64,000 nucleotides of DNA from Microlunatus soli. Lineage in GTDB: Bacteria; Actinomycetota; Actinomycetes; Propionibacteriales; Propionibacteriaceae. The notes under the pieces are model-generated. The model was given only the letters and a program-made list of their open reading frames with translations, was not told the DNA's origin and searched no databases. This document shows positions 26,084 through 34,844 of this stretch, in pieces (within the stretch, counting starts at the first letter, position 1; every line of letters starts with the position of its first letter). A program made the position numbers and the translations under genes. The stretch covers positions 1,674,001 through 1,738,000 of the forward strand of contig NZ_LT629772.1 of assembly GCF_900105385.1 (NCBI RefSeq), written 5' to 3'.

Positions 26084-27802
26084 CTACTTCTGCCAGCCGA
26101 AGTTCTGTACCGGCTGGATGCCGAATCCGTCCAGACCCGAGTACGGCTCCGGGGTCAGGTTGGCCAGCCCCTTCTTCGTCACCGAGATCGACGGGCCGTT
26201 CCACATCGGCATGATGCCCCAGGTCTTCTTCATGATCTCGACCTCGAGCTTCATACCCGCCTCGGTCTGCTCCTTCTGATCTGAGATCTTCCAGAGCGCC
26301 TCGATCTTGGCATCGTCGGCCTTGTCCGCCGTTGCCGACTTGTTCAGCGACGTGGAGCTCGAGCAGTACAACTGGCACATGTAGGCCACACCGAACGGAT
26401 CGCTCTGGGTGAAGCCGAGCAGGAAGGCATCCCAGTCGCCACCGCTGAAGACATTGGAGAAGTCCGCGCTGGCGATCTGCTTGATCTTCATGTCGACGCC
26501 GATCTCCTTCAGCATCGACACGATCGCCTTGCCCTGAGCGATGATCGACGGGTCGTCGCCGGTCAGCGGCAACTCGAAGGTCAGTTTCTTGCCGTCCTTC
26601 TCACGGATGCCGTCCGACCCCTTGGTCCAGCCTGCTTCGTCGAGCATCTTGCCGGCCGCGGCCTTGTCGTACTTGTAGCCGGCTTCGGTGAAGGAGTCTT
26701 TGTAGCCGTCCTGGAAAGGCAGCAGGTTCAGCGAACCCGGCGGCTTCTCGCTGTAGTCCAGCCCGTTGAAGCGGATCTTTGCCACCGTCTGCCGATCGAT
26801 GCCTTCCATGATCGCCTGCCGCACCTTGGCGTCCTTCAGTACGGGTCGATCAGCGTTCAGCTCGAACACTCCGACGTAAAGCCGCGTCGCGCGATGGATC
26901 GTGGTGTCGGGCATGTCCTTGACCTGCGCCAACCGGTCCTTGGTGGCGACACCGGTCTGATCGATCTCACCGTTCTTGAAGGCATTGATGGAGGCGGTGT
27001 CTTCCATCTGCTTGAAGGTCAGCTTGTCCAGCTTGCCCTTGTCGCCCCACCACTTCGGGTTCTGCTTGAAGTTGACGATGCCGGTCTTGAAGTCGACGTT
27101 GTCGATCGTGTACGGGCCTGCACCCCACTCCGGGTGCATCTTGTTCAGGTAGCCCTTGTTGTAGACGTCCGGGTTGTCCACATGCGGATTCAGCACCAGG
27201 TTGAACAGGCCCTGCCACCATGCCCAGGGACCATCGAAGGTGACGACGGCCTGCTTGTCGTCAGCGCCCTTGGTCACTGACTTGATCTGGGAGTAGCCGT
27301 CGGTGCTGCTGGCGATGTACTTGGAATTCTTACCGTTGTTGGTCTCCCAGGTAGTCTTGAACGTCTCCCAGGTGATCGGTGACCCGTCGTTCCACTTGGC
27401 CTTCGGGTTGATCGTGTAGGTGATGACGGTGTTGCCGTCCTTCTCCTCGTCCTTCACATCGCTGAGGTAGTCCTTGTTGAAGGACCATTCGCCCTCGGGG
27501 CTGAAGAACATCATCTGCGGGTTGTACCAGGTCCACAGCTGGTTGGTGTAGGCAGATCCATCTGCCTGGAACGTGTTCTGCTGAGCCGAGACCTCGGTGA
27601 TCGGCAGCGTGACCGTGCCGCCGTCCTTCACCTTGTCCCGCGGCTGCGGGTTGTAGTCAGCCAACAGTTCGGTGCTGCCCTGGCCCGCCCCGTCACCGTT
27701 CCCATCGCCACCGCTGCCGCTGCTACCACCACTGCCGCAGGCAGACAGCGCGAGGGCGAGTGCCGCCACGCCGGCGACCACGGCCTTTTTGCCGAGTCTC
27801 AT
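26084..27802 (-). CDS. ABC transporter substrate-binding lipoprotein, family 5 (Dpp/Opp type)
   Basis: A 572-residue extracytoplasmic binding protein. Lipoprotein signal MRLGKKAVVAGVAALALALSAC with lipid Cys near residue 22, followed by a Gly/Ser-rich linker. Family 5 pattern: AKWNDGSPITWETFKTTWE (SBP_bac_5 signature) and the NPKWWGDKGKLDKLTFKQ segment. Ligand could be peptides or oligosaccharides. ATG 27802 has AAAGGAAG 6 bp upstream. It is the last gene of the operon dppB-dppC-dppDF-SBP, 158 bp after the ATPase; its own promoter is possible. Confidence 0.92.
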   Translation of the reverse strand: MRLGKKAVVAGVAALALALSACGSGGSSGSGGDGNGDGAGQGSTELLADYNPQPRDKVKDGGTVTLPITEVSAQQNTFQADGSAYTNQLWTWYNPQMMFFSPEGEWSFNKDYLSDVKDEEKDGNTVITYTINPKAKWNDGSPITWETFKTTWETNNGKNSKYIASSTDGYSQIKSVTKGADDKQAVVTFDGPWAWWQGLFNLVLNPHVDNPDVYNKGYLNKMHPEWGAGPYTIDNVDFKTGIVNFKQNPKWWGDKGKLDKLTFKQMEDTASINAFKNGEIDQTGVATKDRLAQVKDMPDTTIHRATRLYVGVFELNADRPVLKDAKVRQAIMEGIDRQTVAKIRFNGLDYSEKPPGSLNLLPFQDGYKDSFTEAGYKYDKAAAGKMLDEAGWTKGSDGIREKDGKKLTFELPLTGDDPSIIAQGKAIVSMLKEIGVDMKIKQIASADFSNVFSGGDWDAFLLGFTQSDPFGVAYMCQLYCSSSTSLNKSATADKADDAKIEALWKISDQKEQTEAGMKLEVEIMKKTWGIMPMWNGPSISVTKKGLANLTPEPYSGLDGFGIQPVQNFGWQK

Positions 27803-27960
27803 GAGACTTCCTTTCACAACTTTGATCAAACGAAACAAAGGGTTCTGTTGTTCATCTCATCACTCGATAGCCAGGACCTTTCCCCTCGTGCAAACCGGAC
27901 GGAGCACCCGGTCGCACGCGCCGATCGGCAGTGATCGTCTGATCGGCAGCACTGGCTGCA

Positions 27961-30051
27961 TCAGCGGTAATGGCATGCATTGGTGTGGACCCCCTCCGTT
28001 CCGGTGAGCTGTGGTGTTTCTTCCCGACAACGAACCCGCTGATCTTCACGCAGCGTCAGGTAGAGCGGGCAGCGGCTGACGAACCGGCAACCCGGGGAGT
28101 TGTCGATCGGGCTGGGTAGATCGCCCGACAACAGGATGCGTTCGCGGGTCCGTTCCTTGATCGGATCCGGCAACGGGATCGCAGACAGCAAGGCCTGCGT
28201 GTACGGGTGCTGCGGATTGTCGAAGACCGAGTCGATGTCGCCGTACTCGACGAACTTGCCCAGATACATCACGCCGACCCGGTCGGCGATGTGTCGGACC
28301 ACCGACAGGTCGTGGGCCACGAACAGGTACGACAGGCCGAGCTTGGCCTTCAACTCGTCCAACAGGTTGATCACACCGGCCTGGATGGACACGTCCAGTG
28401 CCGACACCGGTTCGTCCAGCACGATCACCTTGGGGTTGCTGGATAGCGCCCGGGCGATGCCGATCCGCTGCCGCTGACCACCGGAGAAGGCGGCCGGGAA
28501 CCGATCGCTGTGCTCGACGTTGAGACCGACCAGCTCCATCAGCTCGTCGACCCGGGCCTCGATGTCGGCCGAGCTGTAACCGAAGGACCTCAGCGGCTCG
28601 GCGATGATGTCGAAGACCGTCAGGCGCGGGTCCAGCGCCCCCATCGGATCCTGGAACACGATCTGCAGGTCGCGACGCAGAGCACGGGTCTCCCGACGGC
28701 TGAGCGTGGAAACGCTGCGGCCGGCCACCTGGATGTCACCGTTCGGCTGGTCGGCCAGATCCATGATCTCCAGCAGGGTGGTGGTCTTGCCACATCCTGA
28801 TTCGCCGACGATGGCCATCGTCTCGCCTTCGCGGATGTCGAAGGAGATGCCGTTCACCGCGTACACGGTGCCGACCCGCCGCTTCAGCACCGCGCCCTTC
28901 AGCAGCGGGAACTCCTTGATCAGGTTGTCCACCCCGAGCACCACCGGGCGCTGCTCGCGCGGGACGGTGGCCAGTTCGCCGTCCGGGATCTCCGGCACCG
29001 GATAGACCGGCTCGTCGTTGATCATGCCACCGGCCCGGATCTCGTCGGAACGGATGCAAGCAGCCTGATGGGGCACCGCCAACGTGTCGCGTCCGGCCGC
29101 GGCATCGACGGTGCCGAGATCGGGGACCGCGATCAGTTCCGGATCGGTCACTCGGCACTCGTCGACCGCGATCGGGCAGCGATCGGCGAACCGGCACCGG
29201 GCCGGGAGATCGATCAGGATCGGCGGATTGCCCTTGATCGGGACCAGCGGAGCCTTCTCACTCTTGTCCGCGCGCGGGATCGCCGCCAGCAGACCGATCG
29301 AATACGGCATCCGCGGCTCGGAGAACAGGTCATGCACCGACGCCTGCTCGACCGGACGTCCGGCGTACATCACCACGACGTCGTCGGCGGTGCCGGCCAC
29401 CACTCCCATGTCGTGGGTGATCATGACCACCGCCGCGCCGGTCTCCTCCTGGGCCCGCTTCAGAACCTGCAGGATCTGTGCCTGGATGGTGACGTCGAGG
29501 GCCGTGGTCGGCTCGTCGGCGATGATCACCTTCGGGTTGTTGGCGATCGCAATGGCGATCACCACACGCTGCCGCATGCCGCCGGAGAACTCGTGCGGGA
29601 ACGACTTCATCCGGCTCTCCGGCTGGGGGATGCCGACCAGCCGGAGCAACTCGACGGCCCGGGCGGCGGCATCCCGCCGGGACATCGTGTTGTGGATGGT
29701 CAGCGCCTCGATGAGCTGATCGCCGATCGAGAACACCGGGGTCAGCGAGGACAGCGGGTCCTGGAAGATCATCGAGATGTCGCGACCGCGGATCTTCGAC
29801 ATCTCGTTGTCGTTCAGGTTGAGCAACTCGCGGTCGCCGAGCTTGATCGAACCGCGGATCCGGGCCGAGTCGGCCAGCAGTCCCATCACGGCCAGCGAGG
29901 TCACCGATTTGCCCGATCCGGACTCACCGACGATGCCCAGCGTCCGGCCGGGCAACAGATCGAAGGAGACACCGTCGACGGCGTCCACCCGTCCGGCTTC
30001 GGACGGGAAGCTGACCCGCAGGTCCCGGACACTCAGCACCGGATCGGTCAT
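27961..30051 (-). CDS. Fused double ABC ATPase (DppD-DppF fusion)
   Basis: A 696-residue protein with two complete peptide-type ABC domains. Domain 1: Walker A GESGSGKS, Q-loop FQDP, signature FSGGMRQR, Walker B VIIADEPTTALD, H-loop THD, followed by the C-terminal Cys-rich oligopeptide motif (CRFADRCP). Domain 2: GESGCGKTT, FQDP, FSGGQRQR, VIVLDEPVSALD, AHD, then CRFVSRCP. This GsiA/YejF-like fusion powers the transporter. ATG 30051 overlaps the dppC stop (ATGA). The frame stays open upstream but is antisense-like noise there. Confidence 0.94.
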   Translation of the reverse strand: MTDPVLSVRDLRVSFPSEAGRVDAVDGVSFDLLPGRTLGIVGESGSGKSVTSLAVMGLLADSARIRGSIKLGDRELLNLNDNEMSKIRGRDISMIFQDPLSSLTPVFSIGDQLIEALTIHNTMSRRDAAARAVELLRLVGIPQPESRMKSFPHEFSGGMRQRVVIAIAIANNPKVIIADEPTTALDVTIQAQILQVLKRAQEETGAAVVMITHDMGVVAGTADDVVVMYAGRPVEQASVHDLFSEPRMPYSIGLLAAIPRADKSEKAPLVPIKGNPPILIDLPARCRFADRCPIAVDECRVTDPELIAVPDLGTVDAAAGRDTLAVPHQAACIRSDEIRAGGMINDEPVYPVPEIPDGELATVPREQRPVVLGVDNLIKEFPLLKGAVLKRRVGTVYAVNGISFDIREGETMAIVGESGCGKTTTLLEIMDLADQPNGDIQVAGRSVSTLSRRETRALRRDLQIVFQDPMGALDPRLTVFDIIAEPLRSFGYSSADIEARVDELMELVGLNVEHSDRFPAAFSGGQRQRIGIARALSSNPKVIVLDEPVSALDVSIQAGVINLLDELKAKLGLSYLFVAHDLSVVRHIADRVGVMYLGKFVEYGDIDSVFDNPQHPYTQALLSAIPLPDPIKERTRERILLSGDLPSPIDNSPGCRFVSRCPLYLTLREDQRVRCREETPQLTGTEGVHTNACHYR

Positions 30052-30986
30052 GCCCGGCCTCCAGCCGCCGAGGTCGGATCGAGAGCGTCGCGCAGGCCAT
30101 CGGCGACCAGGGCCATCGACACCGTGAGCAAGGTCAGCGCGCCGGCCGGGAAGTAGAACAGCCAGGGCGAGCTGGTGATCGTGTCGGCACCGCCACCGAT
30201 CAGCGAGCCGAGCGACACATCGGGGGCCTTCACGCCGAAGCCGATGAAGGACAGGCTGGTCTCCGCCAGCACCGCACCGACCACACCGAGGGTGAACTGG
30301 ATGATCAGCAGCGAGCCGATGTTGGGGATGATGTGCCGCAACACGACCTTGAAGCCGCCGACACCCATGTAGCGGGCCGCCGACACGTACTCCCGCTCCC
30401 GCAGTGACAGCGACAGCGTCCACACGGTGCGGGCCGGGAAGAACCAGTTGATCAACAGCAGGATGATCGCGATCACCTTCCAGTCGCCGCCGGAGCTGTT
30501 GGAGAACAGCGACAGGATCAGGAAGGTCGGGATCACCATCAGGAAGTGGATCACCGTCAGCACGATCCGCTCGTACGGGCCGCCGAAGTAGGCCGCCGAG
30601 GCGCCGATGACGGCAGCGAGCACGGTGCTGCCGGCAGCAACGATCAGGGCGATGATCAGGGACCGCTGCAGACCGTGCACGGTCTGGGCGTACAGGTCGT
30701 TGCCGGCGTCGTTGGTGCCGAACCAATGGTCCGGCGTCGGTCCGGTCGACAGGTTCATGAAGTCGGTCGCCAGGTAGTCGTGTTTGGCGATCAGTCCGCC
30801 GAGCACGGCAAACAGGACCAGGATCGCGAAGATCCCCAGACCGACCACGGCCGGGCGGTTGCGCAGGTAGCGCCGGGTGTAGAGCTGCCGCCGGGACAGC
30901 CGTCGCCGTCCGGTCGACGGAGCCGGCGTCGTCGAGGACGCCTCCGGATCGCGCATCGAGTCGTTGTCGATATCGGTCAAAGCCAT
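30048..30986 (-). CDS. ABC transporter permease, DppC type
   Basis: A 312-residue permease. A cytoplasmic N terminus of about 45 residues (OppC_N-like basic segment RRQLYTRRYLRNRP) precedes TM1, then a periplasmic loop with HWFGTNDAGNDLYAQTVHG (OppC hallmark), and five more helices. EAA-type coupling loop: EYVSAARYMGVGGFKVVLRHIIPN. Start region lies in a 26-bp tandem repeat (see 30982-31050). It overlaps the ATPase start by 4 bp. Confidence 0.93.
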   Translation of the reverse strand: MALTDIDNDSMRDPEASSTTPAPSTGRRRLSRRQLYTRRYLRNRPAVVGLGIFAILVLFAVLGGLIAKHDYLATDFMNLSTGPTPDHWFGTNDAGNDLYAQTVHGLQRSLIIALIVAAGSTVLAAVIGASAAYFGGPYERIVLTVIHFLMVIPTFLILSLFSNSSGGDWKVIAIILLLINWFFPARTVWTLSLSLREREYVSAARYMGVGGFKVVLRHIIPNIGSLLIIQFTLGVVGAVLAETSLSFIGFGVKAPDVSLGSLIGGGADTITSSPWLFYFPAGALTLLTVSMALVADGLRDALDPTSAAGGRA

Positions 30987-31050
30987 CTCAGCTCACCTCC
31001 GTTCGGGGCCATCTCAGCTCACCTCCGTACGGGGCCATCTCAGCTCACCC
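30982..31050. repeat. 26-bp tandem repeat duplicating the dppC ribosome-binding site and start
   Basis: Units 30982-31007, 31008-31033 and a partial 31034-31050. On the minus strand each unit reads GGAGGTGAGCTGAGATGGC, holding a Shine-Dalgarno, a TGA and an ATG. The true dppC start is ATG 30986; the other ATGs (31012, 31038) are out of frame and open 11- and 16-codon ORFs. The first repeat contains the dppB stop. Confidence 0.85.
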
Positions 31051-32020
31051 GCACTCGTGGATCCAGCACCACGACGGCGATGTCGGCGAGGATCGCGCCG
31101 ATCGCCGTCATCAATGCACCGAACGCCGCGACGGCGACAACGCCGTGGACGTCGGACTTACCGATCGTGTCGATGAAGTACTTCCCCATGCCTTCCCAGT
31201 TGAAGATCGACTCGGTCAGCACCGCACCGGTGAACAGGGCGGGGATCGAGAAGGCGACCTGGGTGGCGACCGGGATCAGCGAGGGCCGCAGCGCGTGCTT
31301 GCGGATCGCCTGGGCCTTGGTCAGGCCTTTGGCTCGCGCCATCCGGACGTAGTCGGCGGAGATGTTGTCCAGCAGCAGAGACCGCTGCAGCATCTGGGTG
31401 GAGGCGTAGTTCACGATGATCAGCGCGATGGTCGGTAACACCAGGTGCTGAGCGACGTCGGGGATCACTGCCAGACCGTGCACGTCCTGGCTCTTGGAAC
31501 CGGTGACGTAGAAGATCCGTGTTCCGACGGCGTTATTGAACTTGATCGCCAGCAGAACGATCCCTAGTGCCGCGACGATGATCGGGATGTTCAGGGTGAT
31601 GATCGACAGCGCCTGGGTGACCCGGTCGGCGGCTTTGTACTGCCGGGACGCTGCGAAGACGCCGAGCGCGACGCCGATCAGCGTGTAGAGGATGAAGGCG
31701 CCGATCACCAGCTCGCCGCTCACCCAGATCCGGAACCCGACCTGGGCGTTGACCGGATCACCGACCGGGCTGTTACCCCAGTCCCAGTGCAGGACGATGC
31801 CCTTGATCCAGATCCACCAGCGCTCGAAGATGCTGACCTTGTCGTTCAGGTTGTTGACCTGCAACAGCTGATCGATCGCCGACTGCGACAGCGGTGGTCG
31901 TCGACCGATGTACAACGACCGGGGATCGAGGAAGGCGTTGGCCAGGAAATAGGTGAGATTGGTCGCGACGACAATCATCAGCAACCAGCCGCCGATGCGC
32001 CGGAGCAGATACTTGACCAC
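31040..32020 (-). CDS. ABC transporter permease, DppB type
   Basis: A 326-residue permease with six transmembrane helices. N terminus MVKYLLRRIGGWLLMIVVATNLTYFLAN is the typical DppB TM1; EAA loop DYVRMARAKGLTKAQAIRKHALR; C-terminal DPRVRVS is a DppB trademark. GTG 32020 has GGAGG 8 bp upstream. First gene of this ABC operon; a hairpin in the 5' leader (32135-32160) may attenuate it. Confidence 0.92.
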   Translation of the reverse strand: MVKYLLRRIGGWLLMIVVATNLTYFLANAFLDPRSLYIGRRPPLSQSAIDQLLQVNNLNDKVSIFERWWIWIKGIVLHWDWGNSPVGDPVNAQVGFRIWVSGELVIGAFILYTLIGVALGVFAASRQYKAADRVTQALSIITLNIPIIVAALGIVLLAIKFNNAVGTRIFYVTGSKSQDVHGLAVIPDVAQHLVLPTIALIIVNYASTQMLQRSLLLDNISADYVRMARAKGLTKAQAIRKHALRPSLIPVATQVAFSIPALFTGAVLTESIFNWEGMGKYFIDTIGKSDVHGVVAVAAFGALMTAIGAILADIAVVVLDPRVRVS

Positions 32021-32134
32021 TACCGAGTCCTCCAGGATGCGGGTCGCTGCGAAACGACGCCGAGAAATCCGGACGGGCAGGACAGTCCGTCCGACGATGG
32101 ACGGTAACCCACAGACACGCCACGCAACAAAACG

Positions 32135-32160
32135 TCCTCAGGAGCTGCCGCTCCTGAGGA
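32135..32160 (-). terminator. Hairpin plus U-rich tract in the dppB leader
   Basis: TCCTCAGGAGC (32135-32145) and GCTCCTGAGGA (32150-32160) form a perfect 11-bp stem with a 4-nt loop. On the minus strand it is followed by CGTTTTGTTG, as in an intrinsic terminator. It stands 115 nt before the dppB start, so it is either a leader attenuator or the end of an upstream transcript. Confidence 0.55.
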
Positions 32161-32443
32161 ACTGGTCACTTTGGCCCCCGCCGCGACAAGATCTTGCGCC
32201 TGCACCCCTCGCGCCTCCTGGTCAGCCATTCCTCGCGAGACTATAGACCGCCAGCGTCGAACGCGCGTCGAGTTCTGGGCGCCAAACTGTCACAGTGTTG
32301 CAACAGTCGTGTGTATTCGGCCGGTGTCGAATCGGCGGCGTCGGCCGGCCCTGAGCCCCACCACCTGGTGAATGTGCCGGCGAAGTATCCCGACCGGGCA
32401 GAACAATCCCGAACCCGGCAGAAAGATTCCCGGGCACAGCAAA
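32161..32443. other. Non-coding interval upstream of the ABC operon
   Basis: No convincing gene. A TATAGT hexamer on the minus strand (32240-32245) could be a -10 box for the ABC operon, but no good -35 is visible at 17 bp. A 69-codon minus frame starts at 32229 and overlaps the dppB start; its composition and lack of motifs leave it unsupported. Confidence 0.35.
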
Positions 32444-32475
32444 GGGCCGGATGGAGACCATGCTCCACCCGGCCC
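32444..32475 (-). terminator. Terminator hairpin of trxA
   Basis: GGGCCGG-A-TGGAG pairs with CTCCA-C-CCGGCCC around a 6-nt loop, directly after the thioredoxin stop (minus strand), with a weak CTTTG tract following. Confidence 0.6.
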
Positions 32476-32489
32476 GTTCGTTGCTGGTG

Positions 32490-32894
32490 TCAGCCCTGCT
32501 CGGCGGAAGCGCCTTGCGCCTGACCGTCCTGCTCGGCCTGCATCTTCGCGACCTCGGCGTGGACCTCTTCCATGTCCAGCCCCTTGACCGCGGTGACGAC
32601 CTCCTCCAGCGACTTGGCGGGCAGCGCGCCGGCCTGGTTGAAGACCAGCACACCTTCCCGGAACGCCATCAGCGTCGGGATGCCCTGGATGCCCAGCGCG
32701 CCGGCCAGCTCCTGGTTGGCATCGGTGTCGAGCTTGGCGAAAACGACGTCCTCGTGGGTGCTGGACGATTTGTCGTACACCGGCCCGAACTGCTTACACG
32801 GGCCGCACCAATCAGCCCAGAAGTCGACCAGCACGATGTCGTTGTCAGTGATCGTCTTCTCGAAGGTGTCGGCACTGATGTCGACGGTTGCCAT
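32490..32894 (-). CDS. trxA: Thioredoxin
   Basis: A 134-residue thioredoxin: beta strand IVLVDFWADWCGPCKQF with the redox pair WCGPC at residues 29-33, and cis-Pro in GIQGIPTLMAF. A C-terminal extension of about 30 residues (KMQAEQDGQAQG and onwards) is acidic and Gln-rich. General disulfide reductase of the cytoplasm. A good GAGGAG ribosome site precedes ATG 32894. It is a monocistronic unit with its own terminator. Confidence 0.95.
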   Translation of the reverse strand: MATVDISADTFEKTITDNDIVLVDFWADWCGPCKQFGPVYDKSSSTHEDVVFAKLDTDANQELAGALGIQGIPTLMAFREGVLVFNQAGALPAKSLEEVVTAVKGLDMEEVHAEVAKMQAEQDGQAQGASAEQG

Positions 32895-33015
32895 CCGAAC
32901 TCCTCTGTTGCCCGGCCCGCCGGCGGCGGATCAGGCGGTTTGGTTCTGTTGCCTTCGTGATGTCCAACGCCACCGTACCGGCGACTATTCCGACGGTCGT
33001 GACGTGCGGGACGCT

Positions 33016-33789
33016 CTACTTGATCGCGACCAGCCGACGGATCGGGATCGCCATCTCGAACGGTCCACGGGAGGCGACCCGGTCCTCCAGGTGCTCGATC
33101 GCGGCCTCGACCCGGGACCAGCGGGTGTCCGGCAGGTAGATCGCCGACATCACCGTCTCGGCATCGGCACGGGAGGTGATCCAGAAGCCGTACCGTTGGC
33201 GGCCGTCCTCGACCTTGCGCAGGCCGCGGGCCTCCAGCGCCTTACTGAAGCCGGTGAATTCCAACGGTCCGGCGAATTGCGGTTTTGTCCGCAGTCGGGT
33301 GGTCACCCGGGTCAGCACCCGCAGGTCCCGCGGTGCGATCCCGCGCAACGCCGGTGCGATCGCTGCCAGCACTCCCCCCGGCTTTAACACCCGGGCGACC
33401 TCGGCGAGCACCTGATCCCGTTCGGGCACCACCACCAGGCCGAGCGATGCGGTCACCGCATCCACCGAACCATCGGCCAGTGGCAGCGCGCGGATGTCGC
33501 CGCGCAGCCAGGGCCCGGGCCCCCGTTCGGCGGCCAGCTTCAACTCCGCAGCGGAGTTGTCGATGCCGATCACCGTACGGTCCGGTGCGGCGAGTTCGCG
33601 CGACATCGCGCCCGAACCGCAGGCCAGATCCAGCACCGTCCTGGCCGGCCCGGAAACGGCGCGGGCCAGCCAGCGGTACGGAGTGTGGTCGCCGGCCAGG
33701 GACTGGGAGAGCACCGTCTCCACCGCTCCCGGCCGCTTGGCGTGGAAGTCGGCCAGATAGTCCGACCAGTCGGCGTCCTCGGGCGCCAT
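33016..33789 (-). CDS. Class I SAM-dependent methyltransferase (UbiE-like)
   Basis: A 257-residue methyltransferase. Motif I TVLDLACGSGAMSREL; acidic loop GIDNSAAEL; RGDIRALPLADGSVDAVTASLGLVVVPER is the usual motif II/III region; VLKPGGVLAAIAPALR follows. Small-molecule acceptor unknown. ATG 33789 stands 5 bp after the stop of the DtxR gene on the same strand, so the two form an operon. The longer in-frame start overlaps the regulator and is not preferred. Confidence 0.85.
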   Translation of the reverse strand: MAPEDADWSDYLADFHAKRPGAVETVLSQSLAGDHTPYRWLARAVSGPARTVLDLACGSGAMSRELAAPDRTVIGIDNSAAELKLAAERGPGPWLRGDIRALPLADGSVDAVTASLGLVVVPERDQVLAEVARVLKPGGVLAAIAPALRGIAPRDLRVLTRVTTRLRTKPQFAGPLEFTGFSKALEARGLRKVEDGRQRYGFWITSRADAETVMSAIYLPDTRWSRVEAAIEHLEDRVASRGPFEMAIPIRRLVAIK

Positions 33790-33794
33790 CGGAA

Positions 33795-34490
33795 TCAGAC
33801 CGTCGCAACGAACAGGTGGACCCCGGAAGCGGAGTCGATCTCGCATCCGCTGCCCTGTTCGGGCTGCAGCACGTAGCCCAGACCGCCGACGCCGGCCTTC
33901 ACCTCGACGCCCGGCTGGATCCCCGCGTTGCGCAGGGTGGCCATCAGCTCGACGTCCTTCTGCAGCTCCTCACCGATGCGTGACACGCGGACCGCCAACG
34001 GTGCGCCGTCGGGATCGACGACCTCGGCCAGCGGCGCGTTGCCGTCCCGGAAGCCCTCCACCTGACAGCTGACACCGAGCTCGTTCAGGCCCGGGATCGG
34101 GTTGCCGTAGGGCGAGGCACTCGGCGCCTTCAGCAGCTCGACCAGCCGCTCCTCGACCTCCTCGGAGATCACATGCTCCCAACGGCAGGCCTCGTCGTGC
34201 ACCAGCTCCCACTCCAGCCCGATCACGTCGGTCAGCAGCCGCTCGGCCAGCCGGTGCTTGCGCATCACCCGGGTCGCTCGCTGCCGGCCCAGCTTGCTCA
34301 GCTCGAGGTGCCGGTCGCCCTCGACATGCAGCAGCCCGTCGCGCTCCATCCGGGCCACGGTCTGGGACACCGTCGGTCCGCTGTGGTGCAGCCGCTCGGC
34401 GATCCGGGCCCGCAGCGGGACGATGCCTTCCTCTTCCAGCTCGAAGATGGTCTTCAGGTACATCTCGGTGGTGTCGATCAGGTCCCGCAC
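33795..34490 (-). CDS. DtxR/IdeR-family metal-dependent regulator
   Basis: A 231-residue regulator. Winged HTH beginning [23 protein letters not shown] and [18 protein letters not shown]; dimerization/metal domain [33 protein letters not shown] (His, Glu and Cys ligands in E-A-C-x-x-E-H); C-terminal FeoA/SH3-like domain. It senses Fe(II) or Mn(II) and represses uptake or storage genes. GTG 34490 (AGGAG 6 bp upstream) reproduces the family's usual start. No iron-uptake gene is adjacent. Confidence 0.92.
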   Translation of the reverse strand: MRDLIDTTEMYLKTIFELEEEGIVPLRARIAERLHHSGPTVSQTVARMERDGLLHVEGDRHLELSKLGRQRATRVMRKHRLAERLLTDVIGLEWELVHDEACRWEHVISEEVEERLVELLKAPSASPYGNPIPGLNELGVSCQVEGFRDGNAPLAEVVDPDGAPLAVRVSRIGEELQKDVELMATLRNAGIQPGVEVKAGVGGLGYVLQPEQGSGCEIDSASGVHLFVATV

Positions 34491-34556
34491 GGCAACTCCT
34501 CGTGACAAACCGGCAGGTCGGGCCGATTCTGCTCAAATCTGGAACGATGCAAGATT

Positions 34557-34716
34557 AGCGTGGATCCATCGATGTGCCGTGTCGCGAGCGGCACCAGACG
34601 GGTACATCGGCCAGGCGCCGGCGCGAGGGCGGTCTGGTTGACCGTTGAGCGTCGGCAACGCCGGCGATGTGCCCGTATGGGGCCGCGCAGCAGCGGCACA
34701 TCGATGGATCCACGCT
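34557..34716. repeat. 160-bp foldback (MITE-like) element
   Basis: Arms 34557-34579 and 34694-34716 are a perfect 23-bp inverted repeat (AGCGTGGATCCATCGATGTG... on the left). Inside, further imperfect complementarity continues (ACGGGTACATCGGC with GGCGATGTGCCCGT), down to a small central hairpin CGGTC-TGGTT-GACCG at 34631-34645. The whole 160 bp can fold on itself. No transposase and no obvious target duplication. Confidence 0.75.
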
Positions 34717-34844
34717 GCAGTGCACTGCGGGAACCGAACGGGAGTCCAGCGAAGGCGCCGACCGTACGCCTCCGCTCACCCGACGTCGGTGGGGATGACC
34801 TCGGCTGCCCGAGCCCTCGCCGCTGTCCTGCTCCGGCTGCCGGG

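Noticed and set aside
32020-32229. 69-codon minus frame in the dppB leader
   Set aside because: No motif or good ribosome site, and it overlaps the hairpin; kept only as a remark.
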